A DNA stretch of 64,000 nucleotides, from assembly GCA_016714495.1 (NCBI GenBank), contig JADKDU010000002.1, positions 434,001-498,000 of the forward strand, written 5' to 3'. The translations under genes were made by a program, and so were the position numbers. Below are positions 55,377 to 62,630 of this stretch, one piece after another. The notes beneath the pieces are model-generated. The model made no database searches. It was not told the DNA's origin and saw nothing but the letters and a program-made list of their open reading frames with translations. Source of the stretch: Hyphomonadaceae bacterium. GTDB taxonomy: Bacteria > Pseudomonadota > Alphaproteobacteria > Caulobacterales > Hyphomonadaceae. Within the stretch, counting starts at the first letter, position 1, and the number at the start of each line of letters is the position of its first letter.

Positions 55377-56198
55377 GTGCAGTATGATCTCATCCTCACC
55401 CTGTACGCAGCCAAACGGCTGAAGCCGACGGTTAAAACCTTGCGGATGCTGGCCGCCATACAGCGCCCAAGGCAGATCGTGTGCGTGGTTACCGGCAGGG
55501 AGATTGCACCTGACGCCGCCCGCAGGCTCATCGCCCCATGTTCAGACGCCGTCCATATTGTTGAACACGACAATACGGGTCGGGAGTTTGGAGCCTACCA
55601 AGCGGGGCTAGACCATCTAGCGGGACGGGATCTCGATCGCCTGATGATATTGAATGACACGGTAGGCTCACACCAACCCGTCAGCCGTCACTATCTCGAG
55701 AAGCTTTTCGACAAGCTAAGGCCGCCGCTCCCGTGCGGACTTGCAGTGGGAACGATCAACTATTCGGAAAGAGCGCTTACGCTTGACGGCCTGACATCGT
55801 CCCGCTGGCTTCGCTCCAACCTGATGGGCTTTGACGAGATTGCTCTGTCGAAGCTTGGCAATCGAATACTCGCGCCAAAGATCGAGCTGTTGATCACCGA
55901 CACGCACGACATCAGCCGCTTCTTCGGAGCGGAAATTGGACCGACCATGCAAGAACATCTCTCGCAATGGTTGTTCTCCAAGACCGGCTCTTACTACTGG
56001 TACGGCGCTGAGCCTTTGTCCGTGGCAAATGCTGGCCGCATGGCAGGCAAAGCGCGAAGCATCCTCCAGGAAAAATACCTGACGTTCCGCCTTGATGCAT
56101 CGGACGTTGCAATCCGCGGAATGTCCATGCCGGTGCTGAAGGACGCTCTCCTGAACAGGATCAGCAGGCTTAAGAGCGATCTTCTTCCACTGTCCTGA
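55377..56198 (+). CDS. RgpF-like glycan biosynthesis protein
   Basis: 273 aa. The middle region (HDNTGREFGAYQAGL, then LDRLMILNDTVG) matches the conserved core of rhamnan synthesis protein F domains (PF05045), found in polysaccharide glycosyltransferases: an N-x-G-x-[DE]-FGA motif and an ND-x-V strand end. No transmembrane segment. GTG start chosen because AGAAGG sits 10 nt upstream; a TTG nine bases earlier is possible. Cotranscribed with a flippase 30 nt downstream and lower in GC than the flanks, so the pair looks like an acquired glycan cassette. Confidence 0.65.
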   Translation: MQYDLILTLYAAKRLKPTVKTLRMLAAIQRPRQIVCVVTGREIAPDAARRLIAPCSDAVHIVEHDNTGREFGAYQAGLDHLAGRDLDRLMILNDTVGSHQPVSRHYLEKLFDKLRPPLPCGLAVGTINYSERALTLDGLTSSRWLRSNLMGFDEIALSKLGNRILAPKIELLITDTHDISRFFGAEIGPTMQEHLSQWLFSKTGSYYWYGAEPLSVANAGRMAGKARSILQEKYLTFRLDASDVAIRGMSMPVLKDALLNRISRLKSDLLPLS

Positions 56199-56228
56199 AA
56201 ATATGATCCGGCATCGCAAAGGCCCAGC

Positions 56229-57695
56229 TTGGCATCGAGTATCAGTCGCAATTCGATCATGACCGTCCTCGGCGTAATCGCGCCGATGGCTGTCACGGTA
56301 TTCACACTCCCGATTTATCTTCGACTGATAGGTGAAGAGCGGTACGGCATACTTGCCCTAATCTGGCTCGTGTTCGGATATTTTGGGCTGTTTGATTTTG
56401 GCCTCTCGCGAGCCACCGCGAACCATCTCGCCCGATTGCGACAGGCGCCGGCTGAGGAGAAGGCTCCTGTCTTCTTTACCGCCTTGCTGATGAACGCTGG
56501 GCTGGGGCTTGTCGGGGCAGTGCTTCTCGGAGTGGCGCTCACATTCGCTTCGATGATGATGTCCGGCGCCGACAACGGACTGCGCGGCGAACTGCAAATC
56601 GGCCTGCCATGGCTCGTTCTTCTTCTTCCGCTTTCCACGGTCTCTGGCGTGTTTGTCGGATGCCTGGAGGCGGAAGAGCGTTGGGGTATGATCAATCTCC
56701 AGCAGGTTGTGGGGGCGGTTCTTCAGGCCGTCTTACCGCTCGTTCTCGTCATTCTACTTGGTGCGAATTTGATGTTCGCAATTGTGGGAACGGTAGTCGG
56801 TAAGGCGCTCGTCATTGCCTGGAGTGCGACCGCTGCGCTGCGAACTTTCAAGGGCGTAAAGCCGAAGATCAATCCGGCTCTTCTCCGCCCCTTGCTGAGC
56901 TATGGCGGGGCAGTGGCTCTGACCAATTCGATCAGTCCGATTCTCGCGAGCGCCGATCGCTTTGTGATCGCGTCTGTCTCGGGATTGCAGGCGGTGACCA
57001 CGTACAGCGTGCCATTCAACATCATCTCGAAGGTGACGATTGTCCCGGCGGCCGTGACGCGGGTGCTGTTCCCGCGATTTTCGAGCATGGCGCCCACCGA
57101 AGCCAAGGCGCTTGCGGAACGAGCGTTGGGCGTCCTTGGCGGCGTGATCGCGATGATCTGTTGTCCGATCATACTGCTGGCGCATGCAGGCTTGTCGGTG
57201 TGGGTTGGTCCAGACTTTGCCGAGCGAGGGACGACAGTTACGCAGGTTCTGGCCATGGGAGCGTGTTTCAACGCGCTTGCATACGTGCCATTTGCGCTGT
57301 TGCAGGGAACGGGGCGGCCGAACCTGGTCGCACGAATTCATCTGTTCGAACTTCTGCCGTTTCTGCTGATCCTCTACGTCCTAGTTATGTTCTTTGGCGT
57401 TGAGGGTGCTGCCTGGGCGTGGCTAATGCGGGTTGTTGCCGACGCAGTGTTGTTATTGCATTTCACCAAGCTGCTTCGCTCATCCGCCAGAGCCCTTTTG
57501 CCGTGCGCCGGCGCCATCCTCGTTTCTTTCCTGACTGCTTCGCTGGGACCTCCATTGCCCTACTTGGTGCTTCTGACGGTTGCGATCAGTGGCGCCATCA
57601 TTGTCTGGCTTTACCGCACAAGTCCGGAATGGGCCCGTATGGTGCGCCGCGTTGGCTCAAGGCTATCGCCATCCAAGCGCGAATTTGAGCGATGA
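56229..57695 (+). CDS. Wzx-type polysaccharide flippase
   Basis: 488 aa with about twelve to fourteen hydrophobic segments, matching oligosaccharide flippases of the MATE-like Wzx/MOP superfamily. The N-terminus ISRNSIMTVLGVIAPMAVTV and the middle YGGAVALTNSISPILASADRFVI are characteristic. It would move an undecaprenyl-linked oligosaccharide across the inner membrane. Starts with TTG; the first ATG (56259) would trim the conserved N-terminal helix. Two hand-counted 60-nt lines gave 31 and 34 G+C, visibly below the flanking genes. Confidence 0.88.
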   Translation: MASSISRNSIMTVLGVIAPMAVTVFTLPIYLRLIGEERYGILALIWLVFGYFGLFDFGLSRATANHLARLRQAPAEEKAPVFFTALLMNAGLGLVGAVLLGVALTFASMMMSGADNGLRGELQIGLPWLVLLLPLSTVSGVFVGCLEAEERWGMINLQQVVGAVLQAVLPLVLVILLGANLMFAIVGTVVGKALVIAWSATAALRTFKGVKPKINPALLRPLLSYGGAVALTNSISPILASADRFVIASVSGLQAVTTYSVPFNIISKVTIVPAAVTRVLFPRFSSMAPTEAKALAERALGVLGGVIAMICCPIILLAHAGLSVWVGPDFAERGTTVTQVLAMGACFNALAYVPFALLQGTGRPNLVARIHLFELLPFLLILYVLVMFFGVEGAAWAWLMRVVADAVLLLHFTKLLRSSARALLPCAGAILVSFLTASLGPPLPYLVLLTVAISGAIIVWLYRTSPEWARMVRRVGSRLSPSKREFER

Positions 57696-57725
57696 ACACG
57701 TAAGATGGGGCAATTGCGCGTCTCG

Positions 57726-57747
57726 CGGCCGGCCTTACGGCCGGCCG
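57726..57747. terminator. Hairpin between convergent genes
   Basis: Perfect 9-bp stem CGGCCGGCC/GGCCGGCCG with TTAC loop, 30 nt after the flippase stop and 20 nt beyond the end of the opposing gene. No U-tract; may end both transcripts. Confidence 0.55.
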
Positions 57748-57766
57748 GAGAACGACGAGAGAGGCG

Positions 57767-58984
57767 TTATTCGCCTTCGGCCTCGATAGCCGTGTCATGG
57801 CCTTCTGCGTCGGCGCGCAGGATGCCGGGCATGGCGTAGTTGCCTGCGTGGCAGGCGTATTCGAACAGGTGTTCTTTCGAGCGGCGCAGCGGAATCTGGC
57901 CAGTCCAGGTCTGCGTGTAGTAGACCGGGTCCTTCACTTCAAATTTGTAGTCGATCACGTCATCCGCAACGCGGGTGAACCACTCGGTCACCTGGCCCTG
58001 ATCGGAGACTGGGAAGGCGCCCATCTTCTGGTGGTTCATGCTGAAATTCTTGGTGACGACGACGAACGTGTCGCCTTCCCAATGGCCGATCGAGTCGCCA
58101 AACCAGGCCTTGACCGGTTCCGGCCGGGCGCTGACGCCCGACTTGTCGACGACGTTGATGATACGGGCGTCATGGTTCATCTCGACGTCGATCAACACGG
58201 CGCCGGGCGTCTGCACGATCTGAAGGTTGTTGTTGTACATCGCGTTGTTGAGCGGCGGGCCGCCCTGGCTGCCGAAGGAGATGAAGCAACGCTCGCCCAG
58301 CGGACGGATTTCCGGGCCGGTGTTCTTGACCTTCTTGACGTTCTCCATGCGCTCGCCGCGCAGGGCCATTGCGGCTTTCGAGAAAGGCGGGCGGCCATCT
58401 GCCGGCGACGTGATCCAGGACGAACGCCACTCATTGTTGACCTTGGCGTATTCAGAGCCCGGATCGATCCAGAAGGCGTTGTATCCGGCTTCGGCGTTCT
58501 TGTCGGTGTAGAGGCCGGCGTTTGGGTCGGTCCGTTTCTGGCTGTCGTCCGCCGCGCGGGTGTAGGCAGCGCCACGCGTGAACTCAGCGACCTTCTCAGC
58601 CGGGATGACAAGCGTTGAGCCGACCTTGTCGCCATTGCCGCCCCTGACCATCGTGGTCAGCGACGCGGTGGACCAGACGCCCTGCAGGTCCGGCTTGCCG
58701 TCCGGCGTACGCGGCGGCTTGTAGTTCGCATCCCAGGGTTTGAGGTCGCGGAAGTAGGGCAGCGGGCTCTCGTAGGATTTCGTGCCGGCAATCGTCTTGG
58801 GGCCGTCGACCTTTTCGGTCGGGTCCGCAAAGCCGACGCCCGTTTTCTCGCCGGTCGCCAGCGCCTCATCGAGATAGTTTCGGGGCGGGGGCGTGGGGGC
58901 TTTGGACTGAGTCTGCTGGGCCAGGGCGGGCATGGCGGTCAGCATGGCAAGGGCGGAAATGGCGACGCAGCGGCGAAGATTCAC
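57767..58984 (-). CDS. Secreted protein of an uncharacterised ACHxGNY family (copy 2)
   Basis: 405 aa with a Sec signal peptide (cleavage near ALAQQ). The GTG start is preceded by AAGGAG at good spacing, and no ATG is nearby. It shares with copy 1 (6319-7368): PDLQGVW, NAFWIDPG, SSWIT-PADG, ERCFISF, LNNAMYNNNLQIVQTPG and FEYACHAGNY. Copy 2 has about 70 extra N-terminal residues. No domain name known to me. Last gene of a minus-strand operon after two DUF6644-type membrane proteins, so it may be their periplasmic partner. Role inferred from context only. Confidence 0.8.
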   Translation of the reverse strand: MNLRRCVAISALAMLTAMPALAQQTQSKAPTPPPRNYLDEALATGEKTGVGFADPTEKVDGPKTIAGTKSYESPLPYFRDLKPWDANYKPPRTPDGKPDLQGVWSTASLTTMVRGGNGDKVGSTLVIPAEKVAEFTRGAAYTRAADDSQKRTDPNAGLYTDKNAEAGYNAFWIDPGSEYAKVNNEWRSSWITSPADGRPPFSKAAMALRGERMENVKKVKNTGPEIRPLGERCFISFGSQGGPPLNNAMYNNNLQIVQTPGAVLIDVEMNHDARIINVVDKSGVSARPEPVKAWFGDSIGHWEGDTFVVVTKNFSMNHQKMGAFPVSDQGQVTEWFTRVADDVIDYKFEVKDPVYYTQTWTGQIPLRRSKEHLFEYACHAGNYAMPGILRADAEGHDTAIEAEGE

Positions 58985-59100
58985 GTCAGGCTCCTTATAT
59001 CCAGACATTGTCAATTTTGGCGCCGATTGCCCTTTCAGCCAAGTCACATTGATGGCCGGCCACGGGCCGTCCACGCTGTTCCCATGGGGAAGGCTTGAAC

Positions 59101-59952
59101 CTAGGCTCCCCCGCCTCCGAGGCCGATCCAGCGGCCGGCGGCGGCGACGGTGAACCAGGCGAGGATGGTCAGGATGCCGATGAGACGGTTGGCCGTCGGC
59201 GCTGGTGCATCCGGGCGCTGGCGCGTGAATTCCCAGACCAGGAAGAAGGCGACGACCAGTGCTATGAAGCGTGCGCTCCAGCGGTCGATCTCCATGGTTA
59301 GATCGTATTCGTTCAGCGCATTGTAGACGCCGGAGAAGGCCGCAATCGTGAGGCCGAGGATGAGGACGGCGCTGATGGCCCCGAGTATGATGCGCGTGCG
59401 GTTCGAGCCGAACGCCATCACGATCAGCCAGCCGACGCAGGTGATGTGGAAAGTGCCCGGCGCCGCGTAGTAGGATGTGCCAAAGATCCAGATCGTCGCG
59501 ACCCACAAGGCCGCGGCGATGCCTGCGAAGATGCGGGCGCGTTCCGTAATGACGCCGTCACGGCTGGCGATAGAGCGGACGACGCCCAGCGAGAGGATCA
59601 GAGCGGGCACGAAGGCGATCACCTTCACGAAGAAGGCTGGTGTTAGGAAGGCCCGCATCGGGTTGACCAGGATCATCACCGTGCCGCTGATGGCAAGGAC
59701 AATCAGCGCGCCGATCAGCCATGGTCGAACCGTCTTTTCGATGGTCGATGCGGAGACGCTGGTCATCCCGATGCCCATGAGGCGCAAGCCCGGCAGCAGG
59801 ATCGAGCCGGCGAGCACGGTGAGGGCGAGGACGTGCGAGCACAGGATCATCGGCATTGCGAAGCTGGACGACTTGATCGCCAGCATCGGCCCCGACTCGG
59901 AAATCCCGTCGACGACGGGCTTCAGTTCGGGAAACAGGGTTGCGAAATTCAT
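59101..59952 (-). CDS. DUF6644-type membrane protein
   Basis: 283 aa with about seven transmembrane helices. Its first half resembles DUF6644 (PF20349): ILCSHVLALTVLAG and PGLRLMGIGM mirror EGSHVLSLMLFAG and DLRMLGVAF in the next gene. A conserved His in a helix (SHVL) could coordinate haem, but that is speculation. Two nt separate it from the upstream gene, so they are one transcript. Confidence 0.7.
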   Translation of the reverse strand: MNFATLFPELKPVVDGISESGPMLAIKSSSFAMPMILCSHVLALTVLAGSILLPGLRLMGIGMTSVSASTIEKTVRPWLIGALIVLAISGTVMILVNPMRAFLTPAFFVKVIAFVPALILSLGVVRSIASRDGVITERARIFAGIAAALWVATIWIFGTSYYAAPGTFHITCVGWLIVMAFGSNRTRIILGAISAVLILGLTIAAFSGVYNALNEYDLTMEIDRWSARFIALVVAFFLVWEFTRQRPDAPAPTANRLIGILTILAWFTVAAAGRWIGLGGGGA

Positions 59953-59954
59953 CG

Positions 59955-60695
59955 TTATTCCTGCGTCGCAGCGTCTGGGGCGGGGTCTTCCGCGGGCGCT
60001 TCCTCGGTTGATTCTTCAGTGGATCCGTCGGTCGGCTCCTCAGTCGGTTCTTCGGTGGCTTCCCCGTCGGTCGATTCTTCTTCGAATTCCTCAGCAGCTG
60101 CGTTCGCCTCCCGCATGGCCGATTCGCATTCGGCGAAGGCGTAGCCGAACGATCCAACAGGCATGGTGTCGCATTCGAAGAACAGGAATGCCGTGAGGCG
60201 GCCGAAGATGATCACGAAAATCCACGAGGCAAGTGAGACGCCGGCGGCAATCTTGACGGCGGCGGGCGGGCTGGGCCGCGCGTCCCATTCGGCGAGGTTC
60301 TTCTGAGTGCGGTAGTGGAACCAGAAGATGTTCGCGGCGGCGATGATGAGGAAAACCATCTTCGCTCGGAACCAGACCGAATGGTAATAGTGCACGGGGT
60401 TCGAGAAGAACAGCACAGCTCCCGTCAGCATCACCAGGACAAAGCCGCCGATGGTGATCGGAAGAATCTTGTTGTTGAGCGTTGAGTAGGGAACGTCTCT
60501 GAAAGCTACGCCGAGCATGCGCAGGTCGACCACGAAGATGGTTCCCGCGAACAGCATGAGCGAAAGGACGTGTGAACCCTCGATCAGCGCCCACAGGTGG
60601 AGCGACCCTGCGAGGGTCTGACTCCAGGAGCTCGACGGGTCGCCGTCCGTGGCTCCGGGAACGTCCTGCAGCCATTGTAGAAAATCGTGAAACAA
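59955..60695 (-). CDS. DUF6644 family membrane protein with acidic tail
   Basis: 246 aa. Four or five transmembrane helices with the DUF6644 pattern: IEGSHVLSLMLFAG, VVDLRMLGVAFRDVP, GGFVLVMLTGAVLFF and FRAKMVFLIIAA. After LFFECDTMPVG the last about 55 residues form a low-complexity Thr/Glu/Pro tail (TEEPTEEPT and TEESTEEAP repeats). First gene of the three-gene operon. Function unknown. Confidence 0.8.
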   Translation of the reverse strand: MFHDFLQWLQDVPGATDGDPSSSWSQTLAGSLHLWALIEGSHVLSLMLFAGTIFVVDLRMLGVAFRDVPYSTLNNKILPITIGGFVLVMLTGAVLFFSNPVHYYHSVWFRAKMVFLIIAAANIFWFHYRTQKNLAEWDARPSPPAAVKIAAGVSLASWIFVIIFGRLTAFLFFECDTMPVGSFGYAFAECESAMREANAAAEEFEEESTDGEATEEPTEEPTDGSTEESTEEAPAEDPAPDAATQE

Positions 60696-60990
60696 GCCCC
60701 GACGCCCTCCCGACCGAACGTGCGTAGTTGGGCGGGTCAGGAATGGGTGTCAAGCGAATCCACCCTCCTGGGCGACCTCCTGCCATCACGAGTACCCGCT
60801 CATCGGCGAATGCTGCTGTGCATCATTTGCGGCGAAAATTCCGCACCTGCGAGAACGTGTGCGAGCGCGAATTGGCAGTGAGGTGGGTGGTCGCGCTTCC
60901 GGTAACCGAATGTCGTTTCGCGCGTTCGCCAGTTGAGACCTGCGTCTTGCTGCGCCGGTCGTTTGTTTTTGGCCATCACAGGAGCGCACC

Positions 60991-61239
60991 ATGGCGGACA
61001 CCACGCCTTCAGACAGCCCTCTCGCCAGCGACCGGTCGGAGCCGAAGTTCGATCCGTATTCGGGCGGAGAGCACCACTCATGGACAGAAGGGCTTCCCCA
61101 CGATTTCAAGGGCTGGGGCCCGCAGACGCCGGACCCTGCCGAAGAAGTTCATCTCGCCGATGACGGTCTGACGTGGAGCGGCGAGGAAGATCACGAGCAC
61201 ATCGTGTGGCGTTTCGACCGGGGGCATCGCCACCACTGA
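60991..61239 (+). CDS. Small polar His/Asp-rich protein
   Basis: 82 aa, no signal or membrane segment. AGGAG sits before the ATG and codon use looks normal, so it is probably real. Rich in Asp, His, Ser and Pro with PYSGGEHHSW, DFKGWGPQTPDP and a terminal RGHRHH. No family recognised. Divergent from the DUF6644 operon and upstream of the hemerythrin-like gene. Confidence 0.6.
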   Translation: MADTTPSDSPLASDRSEPKFDPYSGGEHHSWTEGLPHDFKGWGPQTPDPAEEVHLADDGLTWSGEEDHEHIVWRFDRGHRHH

Positions 61240-61244
61240 CAGGC

Positions 61245-61286
61245 TTCCACGGTACCGTGGAACCGGCGGCTTCAGAGCCGCCGGTT
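61245..61286. terminator. Double palindrome after the small protein gene
   Basis: A perfect 18-nt palindrome (TTCCACGGTACCGTGGAA, 61245-61262) abuts a 10-bp stem AACCGGCGGC/GCCGCCGGTT (61261-61286, loop TTCAGA). Few T residues follow, so it is a weak terminator or an mRNA-end structure. Confidence 0.5.
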
Positions 61287-61321
61287 CCATTTCAGGAACC
61301 GCTCGCCGCGCGACGACGTTC

Positions 61322-61822
61322 ATGCCCGGACGTTCCCTTACACTGTCCCCGGAGGCTCGATTGGACGCCATTGCTCTGCTCCTCGAAGACCACACGCTGC
61401 TCCGGAAGCTGAGCAAGGAGTTTTCGGAGACAACCGAAGAAGACGTCGAGAAGCGCAAGACAATGCTCAAGCTGATCGAGGCCGAACTGAATGCGCACAC
61501 GACGATCGAGGAAGAGCTTTTCTATCCGGCGTTCCTGGATGCGTCGAAGGATATCGAGGATGCCCGCATGGTGGCTGAGGGCATTGAGGAGCATCGAGCC
61601 GCAGACGCGAAGGTGATCCCCGACTTGCACAAGAGCGATCCGTCGATGATCGCCTATTCCGGACAGGCGAAAGTTCTCAAGGACTATCTCTTCCATCACC
61701 TCAAGGAGGAAGAGGAGGAAATGTTTCCGAAGGTGCGTAAGCTGATCGACGCCAAGGCGCTGCGCGAGCTTGGCGACAAGATGGCGGCGCGCAAAAAGGA
61801 ACTACTCGGCGAATTGGCCTGA
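61322..61822 (+). CDS. Hemerythrin-like domain protein
   Basis: 166 aa four-helix bundle with the HHE pattern: His24, His59-x3-Glu63, His91, His126-x3-Glu130. This would bind a di-iron centre for oxygen or nitric-oxide sensing, or iron storage. Lys/Glu-rich C-terminal helix. Cytoplasmic; no partner domain. ATG at 61322. Confidence 0.88.
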   Translation: MPGRSLTLSPEARLDAIALLLEDHTLLRKLSKEFSETTEEDVEKRKTMLKLIEAELNAHTTIEEELFYPAFLDASKDIEDARMVAEGIEEHRAADAKVIPDLHKSDPSMIAYSGQAKVLKDYLFHHLKEEEEEMFPKVRKLIDAKALRELGDKMAARKKELLGELA

Positions 61823-61904
61823 CATCCCATGCCAAGCGCGGCGGAACGAGCGGACAGCGTGGGGCTCCATTATGGGGTGCTGGACGCCTTGCCGCTTCGG
61901 CGGG

Positions 61905-62265
61905 TGTGTGACAGCTGATGATGTGAATGTGGCCCTGCGGCAGCGGTTTGCCGAGACAACCAGCGCCAAGGACTTTCGGACGTTCCAGGCCAGCTCAATT
62001 GTGGCAGGGGCGCTGCAGGATGTTGGCCCGGGATGACAACAGGGCGCGGAGCTCCGCTCTCAAGCAGTCGATCCAGGAGAGCGCCAGATTCCTCGCAAAC
62101 ACCCCGACGGTGTGTAAGGCCAGCTATGTGCATCCTGACGTCCAGGACGCATTTACCGACGAGACTTTCAATCCCACATCATTGTTCACAGGCCCCCAAA
62201 GGGCCAGATTGACGCGCCGAGAGACTGCTCTGCTGCGTTTGCTGAAGCAAAAGGCGGAAAAGTGA
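61905..62265 (+). pseudogene. Topoisomerase IB C-terminal remnant
   Basis: Two pieces in different frames of the end of a bacterial type IB topoisomerase. The first has CVTADDVNVALRQRF and SAKDFRTFQASSIVAGAL. After a shift near 62020 the second has FLANTPTVCKASYVHPDVQDAF, carrying the catalytic Tyr of the SYVHP motif, and ends LLRLLKQK. The N-terminal two thirds are missing. Clear decayed gene, not expected to encode an enzyme. Confidence 0.75.
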
Positions 62266-62630
62266 TATGCGTGCACGTTCGCAGCGCAGCCAGTGTGGCG
62301 CATGCATCACTTGAAGCGAAGCACAGCGATCCATCCGTTCAAATGTTGCAAAGGCTGGTTCACCCGCCACATTCTTCTATTATTCTGATTCACAGCGCCG
62401 GGGCGGGTTTAGCAGATAACCCTCTTCAATTCGTCTCAGTGGCGCCGACATTTGAGGAGAGACTTCCTCTTCGCACCACCGGGCAGCGTCAGCCGCACAC
62501 CCACTACGTGGCCCACGCTTTCACCGTCAGGTGCAACCTGAGAGGCGCACGCTCGGCTAAACAGCAGGCCGATGCGACAGACCTCAAGGGCGTGCCTTTA
62601 GATCGTGCTGCTTTCGGAATGGGAGCTACG
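62266..62630. other. Intergenic before prkA, no gene seen
   Basis: About 365 nt. An in-frame extension of prkA runs through it but looks non-coding. No hairpin or RNA motif recognised; likely promoter region. Confidence 0.45.

Noticed and set aside
54984..57700. Integrative element with attachment sites at tRNA-Arg
   Set aside because: No integrase and no copy of the tRNA 3' end found downstream; only the lower GC supports transfer.
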